From: Mytilus edulis
Lineage: Eukaryota > Mollusca > Bivalvia > Mytilida > Mytilidae
NCBI RefSeq assembly: GCF_963676685.1
Contig: NC_092346.1
Span: 29,525,133-29,589,132, forward strand
Length of the DNA stretch: 64,000 nt
Direction: 5' to 3'
The notes below the pieces were generated by a model that saw nothing but the letters and a program-made list of their open reading frames with translations, made no database searches and was not told where the DNA came from. A program made the position numbers and the translations under genes. Positions 48,101-58,499 of the stretch are shown here, one piece after another; position 1 is the stretch's first letter, and every line of letters begins with the position of its first letter.

Positions 48101-51100
48101 ACGATCTGTGAAAAAAAATTGACGATCGCATTGTGCAGATCACAGTAAGGTCGTAGTATGGTCATGGTGAGGTCTTCATGATCGTGATGAGCGTGGCCAA
48201 CTTTAAACATGTTCAAAACAATCGTGGTGCAGTCGTGGCGAAATCATGTCGTAGTAGAAGCGTAGTGAGAGCGCAGTAAGGTCGTGGTAAGATCGCAAAT
48301 GTCGCTAAACCATCGTACCGACAGCGTAGCGGAAGCGCAATTCTAGTCGGGGATACTGTGCTACGATCTCACAGCGACTTCACTACGACCATCACGTTCT
48401 TATCGCGACCCAAACACGCTTCCACGACGACTATACAACGTTTATACCACGCTTATATCACGCTATTCAAGATCATCGTACGATTTTACTACGCCCATGA
48501 CGTCTTCATCACGCTGTTCTTACGTTCATACTACCATCATCATGCTCGTTGTCATTGTCATATAAAATTTATAAAAGCTCTCCAGCTTTTGTTTGTATGT
48601 ATGTAATTCGGAACTCTTGTCCTTTATCACCAAAGGCGCAATCATTCTTGACTCATCTGTGTCATCCCTCGTTTCGTTCACTAAAGCATTGTTTTTTTTT
48701 ATCTTGATGGACCAGCAATAAGTTGTGATTCAGGTTGGATTAGTCGGTCCGACATATATTTTCTTGATCAAGATTCGTTACTATCAGATCTCCCTCTGCC
48801 CCTACCTCCACCCTTACCCTTACGTAGTTTTTGGTAGCATGACTGCGTTGTTTCCGAGAAACTCCACGTATCAATCAAAAATAGAAGGAATAATACAGTA
48901 TTTATATGGAACACGATATTGACGTTATTGCTGGGAGCGTAGTTAGATCGCGGTATGAACGTGTTATGATCGTAGTATGGTCATGATAAGAGCGTGCTAT
49001 AATCGCAATAGAAGCGTGATAAGATCGTGATGCAATCGGATAAATCGTTGTATGGTCGTAGTGAGGACGTGATGAGCGCAGAGGGATCGTGACCATCTTA
49101 GTGAGATCGCAGAATAGGCGATGAGAACGTGGTATAATCGTAGCTGGATCGTTGTAGAAGCGTGATTGGAATAAAAATTTACATTTTCTTGCCGCTCATA
49201 CTGCGATCTGAGTCACAGTGAGAGTGGTGCGATCGTGGTCTAGTGACACTGGGTCTTTAGGTGTTTTTGAAAACTTTCAGAACTATGATTCTTCCATGAT
49301 CTTCGATTTCGTATTTATTTTACGTTTTTAATTCGAGCGACAATATTGAGTGATTTGTAGATGAGAAGCGCATCTGTCGTAAAAAAAGTTTATTTTTTGT
49401 TTCTATGATGAGTTTATTCGTCTTTTTTATGTTTTTTTTTTAGTTTTACAATTACAACATGACAATTCAACCAAAGGATAAAAGACTGATGGCAGTAATG
49501 GGCCAAAGGACACATTTGAGCTTCCTGGATATAAAAAAAGTTAATGATTTATATACCTGTAATAGTAAGTATTAGTTTCTTGTTCAATGTTTAAAAAACA
49601 ATTTCAGACCTAAGGAAGCAACTTTTCTCTGCTCGATTCATAATAACATTCATAGTCACCAGTGCGTTGATTTCATAATAATGGATTTTTTTTTTGCGAC
49701 TGTCATAAAAGCGAGTGGTTTAGCTAGCTTTATAACCAGGTTTAATCCATCATTTTCTACAAAATAAAATGCCTGTGACAAGTCAGGAATATGACAGTTG
49801 TTATCCATTCGTTTGAATGTGTTTGGGCTTCGATTTTGCCATTTGATTACGAACTTTCCGTTAATATATAAAAGAATTCCCTCGGAATTTGTTATTTTTA
49901 ACTATTTTACTTAATAACAAAGAAAGAATAAAATTGAAAAGTGTAGAAGAAAGTGTATTTCATTACTTCTTAACAACAAGTTCAAGAATTGTTCCATTGA
50001 ATGAGCATCTTGAGAAGGACATTTTCCCTGTTCTTTTTTCCCCATCCTTCTCTATCAAAATCAAACTGACCCTCTTGAATAAGAAGATATCAGTTAGCAA
50101 TTGAAATTAATCCAATTTCGATTTATTAACATCTGTATGTTGAATTAACTTATCTTAATTTATCATTTTTATCGAAGTTAATAATCATATTTCATGTATT
50201 GGTTATGAGAGGCAATCGGATTTGAGCGTGAATAGATCGCATTAGTAACAATTGTCATTGTGTGTATATAAACATTACTAAACTGATTATGATGCTGTTT
50301 TGTTTCAGGAAACTGTCCACGAGGTCCAAAGTGTAAAAACGAGGGTTACATTGGTCCAAACTGTTCTTGTACCTGTCCTTTAGATTTAACTGGAAGAAAG
50401 TGTCAAAAAGTTGTACAGAGTTTTTCGGGTATTTGATATATAAAAACTTTTCCAACGGATTAAGGGTAAAAAGTAATAACAAACCATCTTAGAACATCAT
50501 GGCCTTGTGCTATGCTAAAATATCTGCATTATGGAGGAAAATAACTGTACATAAATAATAGCAACACCAGTGGCGGATCCAGGGGGGGGGGGGGTTCCGG
50601 GGGTGCGCACCCCCCCTTTATTTTTGCCGATCGATGCATTTGTATCGGGACATATGTTTTGCACCCCCCCCCCCCCCTTTGCCCTGGATTAGCATGGGTT
50701 AGCACCCCCCCTTTCGAAAATTCCTGCATCCGCCCCTGAACACATATTTACTTAGTAGTGTTTAAATCTATTAAAACTACATCAAGGTAGGTAAAGATCG
50801 AAAATTGAAAACCTGTAAAAGTAAAATTATTTAAAGGATCTATAAGGTGTGTTATGAGGCCTTTTAACCTTTCTGGACATACTTCTTTACCATATATATA
50901 TATCTTTAAAAAATTTAGTTAAGGAATGACTGTAATATTTTTTCTGTCTATAAAGAAATAACATCAAAAATGTGGTGCATACTCAATAACCTGCGTAGCG
51001 GGTTATTTTAAAGTATGCCCCACATTTTTTATGTTATTTCGAATAGACAGAACAAATATAACAGTAATTTCTTATAATTTAATTCCAAATCCTTTTTAAA

Positions 51101-53659
51101 CCGGAGAAAACCATAAAAAAAACGTTGATGACGTCACGGTCAAATGACTAAATTTTGTCTATGGATTGATAAACAAAACAACGTCAGCCAATCAAAAGAC
51201 GCGTTACATCCAAAATCAAATTATTAAAACATTAAACGAAATCTTTATGCAATAATTAAAAGTTTTGTCTGATAAAGTTCAGCTAAATTTTAAGAGACGG
51301 TTATCTTTCGTCCCTCTTTTATAACGGAAGAGGAAGAGCCATAGGGATGTGAAAGTCTAAACAATGAATAACAGTTCCGATTTTTTCTTCTAGGATGTGG
51401 AGGCGTTCTGAAGAGATCATCAGGAACATTTTCATCTCCTGGTTATTCACAAAAATACCAAAATTCAACTAGATGCACATGGCTGATACAGGTATCTTTA
51501 AAAAAAAATTCGATGGTAGATGTGTTTTTTTACAAGCACAGTGCTCAAAACTTTGTGTTGACATGACATATCATTAATACAGATTCGGGAATGGAGACGG
51601 AGAATGTGTCAAAGAGAGTACAGCCTGGTCAAAGAGCAGAAAATTGTCCAATGCTGCCAATGGGTCTTCAACGCAGCTAGAAAATCCATTTACAAGAATG
51701 TATACTTTTCAGCAAAAATTGAAGCCACACTAAACATAGAAATATATACTTTGAAATGAACCCAAATTTATAAAACACCAAAGACTAAACAAGGTCAGCG
51801 GTTCCTGACCTATGACAGGAACAACATTGCGGTGGGGTTAACTGGTTCTGTGCGATTTCAACCCTCCCAGTACCTCTTATTTGAAACTTTTCCACAATTA
51901 TTTTTTATTTCAATAACCAATACTTGTATTTAATCATTTCCTGATTTATGAATACCTATGTAGCCCAGGTATCATAATATGGGACCCCTCATATCACCAG
52001 GGAAAAAAATCAAAATCATATAAATATATCTAAATAGCAAATACAATTGATTGTACCTGATAAGCAAATCACTGATACAATATGTGAATAAATAATCTCA
52101 GGAAGGTTTAGTTTTTCGTTGTGTCTACCCACAGGCAGATTTCATCTACTGTGCAATCACTTGTTTTCGTGAGTATCAATGTTCGTGGAATTCTGAAAAC
52201 TTGCATATTCGTAGATATTTGATTTCGTGGTTTTGCAAATCTCAGTTTACAAAACCATTGAAAATATGTTAGTCGTTGAACATTTGAATTCGTGGTTCAC
52301 CTGTACCCACGAAACCCATAAAAAAGGTATTTAACAAATGATATTGAATCCACAGTACCTTATTCACAGGCACATCTTTTAATATTCATCAACTTTGTAT
52401 TCGAGTTGACCATCTTACTGGTTTGATTCTAATGCTTCTGATGATTCGTACGAAACAAAATGCGTTCTGGGCATACCAATTTATAAGCCTTGTCGATGCG
52501 TTATAAGGCACTGTCGTGATGTATATTATACATTTGTTAAATTTACCGTTGATGTATTTAGAGATTCAGAAACTGAGGTATAGAACTCCGGTGGGCAAAG
52601 ATAATTTCATGTGGATTTAGCTGTTGGTTGTTATTCCTGTTTTTATTTTATCATAAAACGCAATCGATTCAAAAACTACTTTTTAGTATTTTTTCATAGA
52701 ATCCAAATTTGATTTATGTTAGAGCATGTCTGATTAATGTCAATCCAGTCTAGAATAGCGCTACGGACGCTCCAAATTTAAAAGTCTTATTTTCAAGATT
52801 ATGCTCAACTTACTCCTATTTTCTGATATAATGTGAATATGATATATGACGGCAGATATTAATAATCTTCAGGGCACTGCAGGATCTTCTATAAGCTTGA
52901 ATTTTACATCATTTGAAATTGGAGACGATGCTAACTGTTATAATGACTTCCTCGAAGTAAAAACATACGGACTGACTTTAGAAGGACCAAGGTATGACTA
53001 TTTCTTATACAAATATGTAAATTTGTTTATCTTTTTGATAATTACAAAATGTAACCGCTGTTTATAATTTTTTTTTAAACTCATGGTTTTTTGTTTTGTT
53101 TTGCAAGTTCTATTTCTAATTTGACTTTGTTGAAAGGACATCTTGAAAATGAGGCTTAAATATCATAAAGAAAGTTGACTTGTAAACCATTAAAAAAATA
53201 GTTAGGTATAGGTTACGTTGTATCTATCAATTAAATTTGAATTCGAAATATTTTAGATTTGAATCAGGTGTGAGGTTAGCATTACACCCAAAAATTATGG
53301 GGTTTTTTTCAATTTTCTTTTTTTCTATAATTTGTATTTAAACCAAACGTGCAACGCTAATAATAATTCAATTTTCCGTATTGGCAACACCTGAATTGAG
53401 GGAGTGTGTATCAAATTACGTTTGTTTATTAGGATGTAGGACAACGAATGCCATGACATTCCTTATTTGTTACCAGATATATTTCAACTATTACTATATA
53501 GATTGTTATAATTAATCTATTTAACTATGGAATTTCAGATTTTGCGGCAGCATCGCTCCTAAAGAAATCAGATATAATGGGAGCACATTACTTGTGAACT
53601 TTAATTCAGATCACCTTTATGATAATCGTGGATTTCAGGCTCAATATACTATTCATTAG
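36111..53659 (+). CDS. Astacin-family protein with inactivated catalytic site (pseudoprotease; astacin-EGF-CUB)
   Basis: Ten exons join in frame to 436 aa: 36111-36170, 38264-38498, 41685-41838, 43833-43905, 44568-44777, 49444-49564, 50309-50428, 51394-51491, 52873-52991, 53539-53659. Phases equal those of the upstream paralogue. Signal peptide, FESD propeptide motif and RKRR cleavage site are kept. The zinc motif reads HLLGHVIGIFHQH from residue 180: H180, H184 and H190 remain, but the catalytic Glu is L181 and the family HE is HQ. The Met-turn is SIMHL, so the zinc-proximal Tyr is L239. All four protease-domain cysteines, the six EGF cysteines and the four CUB cysteines are present. Hydrolysis by the normal astacin mechanism should not be possible. 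No stop or frameshift is seen, so it looks maintained. Decoy, inhibitor or binding roles are inference. Confidence 0.92.
36525..36735 (-). repeat. Interspersed repeat, family A
   Basis: Inverted copy in intron 1 of astacin gene 2 ('aatatgacagttgttgtcca' is the complement of the family-A core). Confidence 0.7.
37020..38155 (+). repeat. Duplicated CRE-bearing repeat block, copy 2
   Basis: Three exact TGACGTCA palindromes at 37149-37156, 37194-37201 and 37232-37239, then family-B and family-C sequence in the same order as in 32952-33790. It ends about 110 bp before exon 2 of astacin gene 2. Confidence 0.75.
39361..40145. mobile_element. Composite repeat with tRNA-like segment and terminal foldback
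   Basis: 'tttacatcccagct' at the left end is inverted at 40026-40039. On the minus strand 39574-39585 reads GAGTTCGAATCC, a tRNA B-box match. A near-perfect palindrome at 40038-40145 ('aatagttatccca' arms, 'tgtcagtgtaagatca' inside) closes the unit. It lies in intron 2 of astacin gene 2. Class is uncertain. Confidence 0.55.
40312..41090. repeat. Bivalve repeat ending in 'ggcctggtgagcta'
   Basis: The ends carry inverted words ('cgctcacctt' at left, 'ggtgagct' at right), and the tail 'ttggccctttgggcc' is common in bivalve genomes as I know them. No coding frame. Confidence 0.6.
41224..41500. mobile_element. MITE with 'aaggtggtacccaacac' terminal inverted repeats
   Basis: The left end 'aaggtggtacccaacac' is answered by 'gtgttaggtaccacatt' at the right. 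The inner right part 'gagttatctccct' is shared with a diverged relative at 62682-62894. It ends about 185 bp before exon 3 of astacin gene 2. Confidence 0.65.
41912..42235 (-). repeat. Interspersed repeat, family E
   Basis: It shares its whole length, from 'gggaatgtgtcaatgagac' to 'caaccctccc', with 51590-51885. Both are in introns of astacin gene 2. Confidence 0.7.
43195..43370. repeat. GTAATTAATTAC-rich low-complexity tract
   Basis: Multiple copies of GTAATTAATTAC and 'ttcaattac' in about 175 bp, in intron 3 of astacin gene 2. It may be the end of a degraded transposon. Confidence 0.6.
46008..47462. mobile_element. 8-bp-TSD DNA element with 293-bp terminal inverted repeats (hAT-like size of duplication)
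   Basis: GGTAATAG flanks the element at 46000-46007 and 47463-47470. The ends begin CACAGGCACTTGTCTCAGA and its reverse complement. The left arm is 46008-46300. The right arm, 47129-47462, is longer by an internal 42-bp tandem duplication. The centre carries a Pif1-like helicase fragment and no transposase. An 8-bp duplication fits hAT and a few other superfamilies; arms this long are unusual for hAT. Confidence 0.85.
46418..46710 (+). pseudogene. Pif1-like helicase fragment, frameshifted and truncated
   Basis: The frame from 46418 has a Walker A motif GQSGTGKS at 46481-46504. A single-base frame change near 46540-46549, in an A/G homopolymer, brings in TVAVTGTTGVASLNIGGI and ITVHSCSGIADG, which match the segment after Walker A in Pif1-family helicases (TG-A and H-FSGI type motifs). 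Similarity fades by about 46710, before Walker B. It lies wholly inside the terminal-repeat element 46008-47462. Confidence 0.75.
47593..48039. repeat. Large foldback element
   Basis: The arms start 'tagaatgaaattcaaaacag' and end with the inverted copy. Along them 'tgtcccagtcaatgga' and 'acctttggtgacccca' also pair with the opposite arm. The centre is a short AT-rich palindrome ('gatttatataattgatataaatc'-like). It is in intron 5 of astacin gene 2. Confidence 0.8.
48075..49257. mobile_element. Inverted-repeat element with arrays of CpG-bearing 11-12-bp repeats
   Basis: Ends are related inverted ('cccactgggccac' at left, 'tagtgacactggg' at right). 48095-48350 is a run of units like 'gatcgtggtaag' and 'gcgtagtgag'; 48355-48550 has the same units inverted ('ctacgac', 'tcacgct'); then a unique core of about 350 bp; 48905-49160 returns to the first orientation. 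No protein is credible; the open frame at 48358 is read through the repeats. Confidence 0.7.
49680..49870 (-). repeat. Interspersed repeat, family A
   Basis: Inverted copy in intron 6 of astacin gene 2. Confidence 0.7.
50568..50738 (+). mobile_element. Short inverted-repeat element (CAGTGGCGGATCC type), copy 2
   Basis: Same ends and inner layout as 12760-12930, including the long G and C tracts and 'gatcgatgcatttg'. AACAC lies on both sides (50563-50567 and 50739-50743). Confidence 0.75.
50920..51075. repeat. Foldback element
   Basis: The arms share 'ttctgtctat', 'aaataacat' and 'aatgtggtgcatactc' with inverted copies on the right; the tip is 'aacctgcgtagcgggtt'. It is in intron 7 of astacin gene 2. 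Confidence 0.8.
51590..51885 (-). repeat. Interspersed repeat, family E
   Basis: Second copy of the 41912-42235 family, in intron 8 of astacin gene 2. Confidence 0.7.
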
Positions 53660-53716
53660 TATCCGTCATTAACATTTGACTTTTGAGATCATTTTACACA
53701 CACATTTTATATCTCA

Positions 53717-53722
53717 AATAAA
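53717..53722 (+). terminator. Poly(A) signal of astacin gene 2
   Basis: AATAAA 58 bp after the TAG stop, almost the same distance as in gene 1. Confidence 0.65.
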
Positions 53723-54793
53723 TATATTATTGACTCAGTTTTCTGTTTTGTCAACATTATTGAATCCCTATCTCATTATTCATATTTTTATTACTAAAAC
53801 TAAGTTAACAATGAAGACAACTCCAGAAAAGCGCTTATGACGCATGAAATTATTAAATGTGTTGTTTTCAATTTTTTAACAACCGTTTTAACATAGATAA
53901 TATAAAAACGTTTAAACAGTTTTGTTCTTCAATCTGTTCTTGCTCCTGTCTTTCGTCATCCAAGTTTTAATTTACGTTATTATATGATTGCATTGTGGGA
54001 AGTCCATTAAACGACGCCGATAAGAGAAGCCGAAAAATTAGACGTCGATTTGGGAACAGCAAAAAAGATCCTGATATCAATGCAATAAAACCGGGCAACG
54101 GTTCGAATTCCGTGCAAGGTTGATTTATATAATATTAACTAACTTCCCTTAATAAAACTAATGCAGGCAACTATGGTATCATTATCAAACAACAACTTAC
54201 AGTTTCAATTGTTTTTAATGACTTTGCAATTAAGATAAAATCACAATAAAAACTATCGCAATGTGTAAATATCATCTTATTGTAGCTAGGATCTGAAAAT
54301 AGCGAAAATAAAGCCTGCAAATTTTGTTTTATGAAGAAAGAATATGACACCTTTATGAAGAACCTTATTATCATATATTTTGAAGAGCGTTGTGGAACCA
54401 AATTTTTCAGAAAGGTTTTTCCGAATACTGATATGGTTATATTTCCTGGAGTAAAATTTCCTTAGGTTTTCGAATAATTTAAAGTGTTGTCGCAGTGGAG
54501 ATTGGTAGGCTCCTCGAAATACATTTCCTAGTTTATGTAATGACAAGATGCTAGGCTCTAGCATTATTCTTGAATTTCACGTCCCGCTATATAGATGATG
54601 TCCTCTCACTACTAAATCAAGTTTAATGACTATATCTATCCCATCGCAATTGACATAGGTTACTAAACGTACAGTTAAACATGTCTATTATCTGGACTTG
54701 TATCTAGAACATTACAATGAAGGTCGGCGGAAACGAAAAAAATACCACAAATGAGATGATTTCAGCTTTCCAATGGGGAACTTTTCATTTTTA
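53723..54793. other. Spacer after astacin gene 2
   Basis: No gene is recognised. A GGTTCGAATTCC word near 54100 resembles a tRNA B box but no matching A box or cloverleaf is evident. Confidence 0.4.
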
Positions 54794-55669
54794 CAGGGTT
54801 CATACACCTTTTTTGTTCCATTTTTCAAGGACTTTTCCATGACTTTTCAAGGATGTTTTATGAAATTTCCATACCCAGAAAAACAGGAAACCAAAGGGTA
54901 AAATAGAGATTCTTTGAAAGAGGATGACCTACACATCAGTATAAAAGTATTTATTCAAGTTTTGAAATATTCATCCAAAGTTTTCGATAGCTGTTTGGAT
55001 ACACTACTGGTAACTGGAGACCCACTTTGAAACCATTCAGATATGTTCAAACTTTTTGATTTAGTTGAGAGCTCAATGTGTTTGGAGCTCTTACAGTGGC
55101 TTTTCAAGGCAGATTCTCCCAGGTTTGAAACGTCAAACTCTTTCAGACAAAGGCTGCATTTTACCTTTGAATCGTTACTCCCTCTCACTAGCCATTAATT
55201 GTACTCTGGTTTTTCCAACCATTTTAACTGAAAATGGCAGTTACCTGGCATTTTTCTCGTATCAACTGATCAAATCAAGCCATTTTTTAAAAATATTCCT
55301 ATAACTGGTATCTTATACTGATAATGTTATTGAATGAAGCAAACTGCAAAAATTATGGGATAACAGGGAACCAGATTCGGTCATATATTTTCACTTAAAA
55401 TTATGAAGAAACGAATTTTTAAATCCTTATTTTACATTTACCAAGACTGGGACCTTGTTTGTAGCTCTATTGAGGAAACAGTTTCGACAAAAACTACGCA
55501 AAATGTTTATAGACACCTAATAAAGTTTACAGTTCAAGCAATAATAACTTTCCAGGACTTTTCAAGGACTTTTCACGAAAATATAGCTTTCCATGACTTT
55601 TAAAGGCCTTTTTCCCCCAAAATAAAAATCCATGACTTTTCCAGGATTCAAGGACCCGTACGAACCCTG
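54794..55669 (-). mobile_element. CAGGGTTC-ended DNA element carrying a BED-like zinc finger
   Basis: Left end CAGGGTTCATAC and right end GTACGAACCCTG are inverted, with 'aaggacttttcca'-like subterminal repeats on both sides. TTTTTA flanks it at 54788-54793 and 55670-55675. This end sequence is widespread in animal genomes, usually with hAT-related or BED-finger transposons. Confidence 0.75.
54955..55188 (-). CDS. BED-like zinc-finger fragment inside the element
   Basis: 77 codons. CSLCLKEFDVSN followed by LKSHCKSSKH gives a C-x2-C...H-x5-H finger of the BED/hAT N-terminal kind seen in transposase-derived proteins. The frame ends after about 35 more residues and no RNase-H-like catalytic part follows, so it is at most the first exon or a remnant. 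Whether it is expressed is unknown. Confidence 0.55.
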   Translation of the reverse strand: MRGSNDSKVKCSLCLKEFDVSNLGESALKSHCKSSKHIELSTKSKSLNISEWFQSGSPVTSSVSKQLSKTLDEYFKT

Positions 55670-55763
55670 TTTTTATGTAGCAACGTTCCAGCAGCGCCCC
55701 CAGATGATTCGATATTATAGAGCTTGTATTTCATATGAAAACTCCCTTGAAAAATATAGAATT

Positions 55764-56130
55764 TTTGAAATACTAAGGCTTTTCTACCTCAGGCATAGAT
55801 TACCTTAGCTGAATTTGGCAAAACTTTTAGGAATTTTGGTCCTCAATGCTCTTCAACTTCATACTTTATTTGGCCTTTTTAACTTTTTTGGATTTGAGCG
55901 TCACTGATGAGTCTTTTGTAGACGAAACGCGCGTCTGGCGTATATACAAAATTTAGTCCTGGTATCTATGAGGAGTTTATTTACAACTACTGGGTCGATG
56001 CCACTGCTGGTGGAGATTAATTTCCCCGAGGGTATCACCAGTCCAGTAGTCAGCACTTTTTGTTCTGACATGAATTATCATTGATATGGTTTTATTTATA
56101 AATTAACTGTTTACAAAATATTGATTTCTT
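55764..56130 (+). repeat. Interspersed repeat, family B (near-complete)
   Basis: The most complete copy here, including the block with 'gccactgctggtggagatta'. The same unit starts again at 56131 and is interrupted by the 56235-57162 element. Confidence 0.8.
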
Positions 56131-57290
56131 GAAATACTAAGGCTTTTCTACCTCAGGCATAGATTACCTTAGCTGAATTTGGCAAAACTTTTAGGAATTT
56201 TGGTCCTCAATGCTCTTCAACTTCATACTTTATTGGCAGTGTCTGCGCGTACCCGCATGCGGGTACGAATAGCAAAATTGCCGTTCGTAGGCTACGCGTA
56301 CCCACATCCGGTTTTATAATAAATTGCCATCGGATCGGGAATTAAACGTAAAATATATACAGAAATTATCGCAATTAGTGAATAAAATTGATCAACTACT
56401 TAGAAGTTTTGTAAACATTTATATATATTTATTTTTATAATATTCTTAAAATGGGAAAAGAGTGATATACATGTGGGGCAGACATTTCAAAGTTATCATG
56501 AATTGGAACAATTTGTTCAAAAGTATCAGTCGATTAATTGTATATAAAAACAAACTCGGAGTCAATTGCAGCTGCAGAGAAAAGAAGAACGGGAAAAACA
56601 AAAAATAAAGAGGAAATCAAGTTTTACAGAATATTTTTTTCCTGTATTCACGGAGGCAAAAAAATTCTAAACAAGTTCGACAGGAAAAATTTTAAAGGCC
56701 TAATACATTATTTCTGAAAAACAAAGGCCGATGCCAATAATCTTCTATGAAAGCTTCGTTAATAGATAACAAAATGTTTAACGAAAATGTAATTTAAACC
56801 TTCAGCGCATCAAAAAATATTTTTCCTCTGAGGCGTGGAAGCAACTTAAAATTCGGATATTATATATTATAGGACTATAGTTTACAGGGACTGTATATTT
56901 CATTTTCAATCAGTACATGTGCATTTTATTTGCAAGGTTTATTATATATTATTAACTTATAAATACAATTCGAAAATATTATTTGTCATACCCTTCACTC
57001 GTTCTACTCGAAATCCCCATATTATCGTTAATTTCTGTATATATTTCACGTTTAATTCCCGATTTGATTGCATTTTATTATAAAACCGGATGTGGGTACG
57101 CGTAGCCTACGAATGTCAATTTGACTATTCGTACCCACATGCGGGTACGCGCAGACACTGCCTACTTTATTTGGCCTTTTTAATTTTTTTGGATTCGAGC
57201 GTCACTGATGAGTCTTTCGTAGACGAAACACGCGCCTGGCGTATATACAAAATTTAGTCCTGGTATCTATGATGAGTTTATTGATAGAGG
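56131..57290 (+). repeat. Interspersed repeat, family B, interrupted copy
   Basis: 56131-56234 and 57163-57290 together match 55764-55981 almost base for base. The break is the insertion at 56235-57162. Confidence 0.82.
56235..57162. mobile_element. 928-bp element with about 140-bp terminal inverted repeats and 9-bp TSD (MULE- or Merlin-like)
   Basis: Ends GGCAGTGTCTGCGCG and its reverse complement; TACTTTATT duplicated at 56226-56234 and 57163-57171. The arms contain the palindrome 'gtacccgcatgcgggtac'. The interior has no open frame of note. The uninserted sequence is visible at 55865-55885. Confidence 0.87.
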
Positions 57291-57599
57291 GTGACTGATT
57301 ACAAGGACGCTATTGAAATAAGATTTCTAAATGGTGAAGCTGAGTTCATCAAAGTTTTGGTGACGATAGTGCCAGTTGGATGACCGTTATTGAATATCTG
57401 TTTTACAGTTGACGACGATATATATTCCAATTTTAGTAAAACCAATCCCGCCCTCTCAACCATGACCTAACGAATTATACTTTATCACCGGGCTTGTACT
57501 TCATAACATCACGACGGTCGCCACCATTCCCCTCCGGATCACCTAAAATCACTCATAGTTTAGTTTTAATGTGGTTTTGCTCTAGTTTCAAGTGTTGTT

Positions 57600-58490
57600 C
57601 TTTGTGCTCTTTGTTTGTTCGATGTCTGTCGTTTATTACCTTTCCATGATAAAGTTTTCAATTGCAAAATGTCACACTTTGGTCTAGTTTGATGACCCAA
57701 CTGATGGTTTACGAGTTTGGTAATGTCTTAGGGTTAGATGAGTCAATTACCAATTCCCTAGTGTGTGGTTTTTATCACTTAATATACAACTTATCAGCGT
57801 ATTTCATAGGCGTATATATAAGTAGATGTCTCTTTTGATGCAGGATCTGCAAACCCTTCCGTGAATTTTTTTGTTTATCCTACATTGAACATTTGATGTC
57901 GTCCCTTATTTCCGGCTAGCTCATTGTTTAGTACAAGATTTAACTCCATGAAATATGTTTTAATTTTAATTTTATTACCTTTATAGTGCAAACAGAGAAA
58001 TTTATTGTTATTGGTTTTGAACTAGCTGTCAGTAACTATAAGCACGCTCAGATCTGTCCTAGGTGTCTTTTTGTTGTCATGTCCACTGTGTTTTTGTAAA
58101 ATGTGTTTCTGCTTTGTATCCATCTCAAGAGTTAAACCTTTTCAACCGAATTTTTAAGTTGTTTCTTAAGTTGTACTGTTACACCACTGTCCTAGGTTAG
58201 CTTGAGGGTTGGCGCCATCAAACATGTTAAACCCTGCCACATTTTGTATGTGCCTGTTCCTGTAGTTCAGTGGTTGTTGATTGTTGCTGAATATTATATT
58301 TGTTTTACATTTATTATTTTGTACATAAATCAGGCTGTTAGATTTATCAATTGCATTTTCATTTTGGGGCAGTCTTTTATAGCCGACTATCTGGTACAGG
58401 TTGTTTTTCTCATTGTTTGAAGCCATAGTGTCTCTCTTGTGCAGATTTGTCTCTTGTGCAATCATACCAAATCTTCCCTTTTTTATATGG
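57600..58490 (+). repeat. Interspersed repeat, family D (near-complete)
   Basis: Plus-orientation copy of the family found inverted at 6368-6665. It includes 'tgtactgttacaccactgtc' and 'tctcttgtgcaatcatacca'. The open frame on the minus strand at 58166-58465 is repeat-derived. Confidence 0.7.
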
Positions 58491-58499
58491 TAAACAACA

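Noticed and set aside
48358..48606. Open frame of 82 codons on the plus strand
   Set aside because: It runs through the CpG-bearing 11-12-bp repeats and lacks any domain.
36111..53659. Gene 2 as a decayed pseudogene
   Set aside because: All ten exons keep phase, splice sites, cysteines and a poly(A) signal with no stop or frameshift; only catalytic residues are lost.
54040..54125. tRNA or SINE head suggested by GGTTCGAATTCC
   Set aside because: No matching A box or cloverleaf could be drawn.
58166..58465. Open frame of 99 codons on the minus strand
   Set aside because: It falls entirely inside the family-D interspersed repeat.
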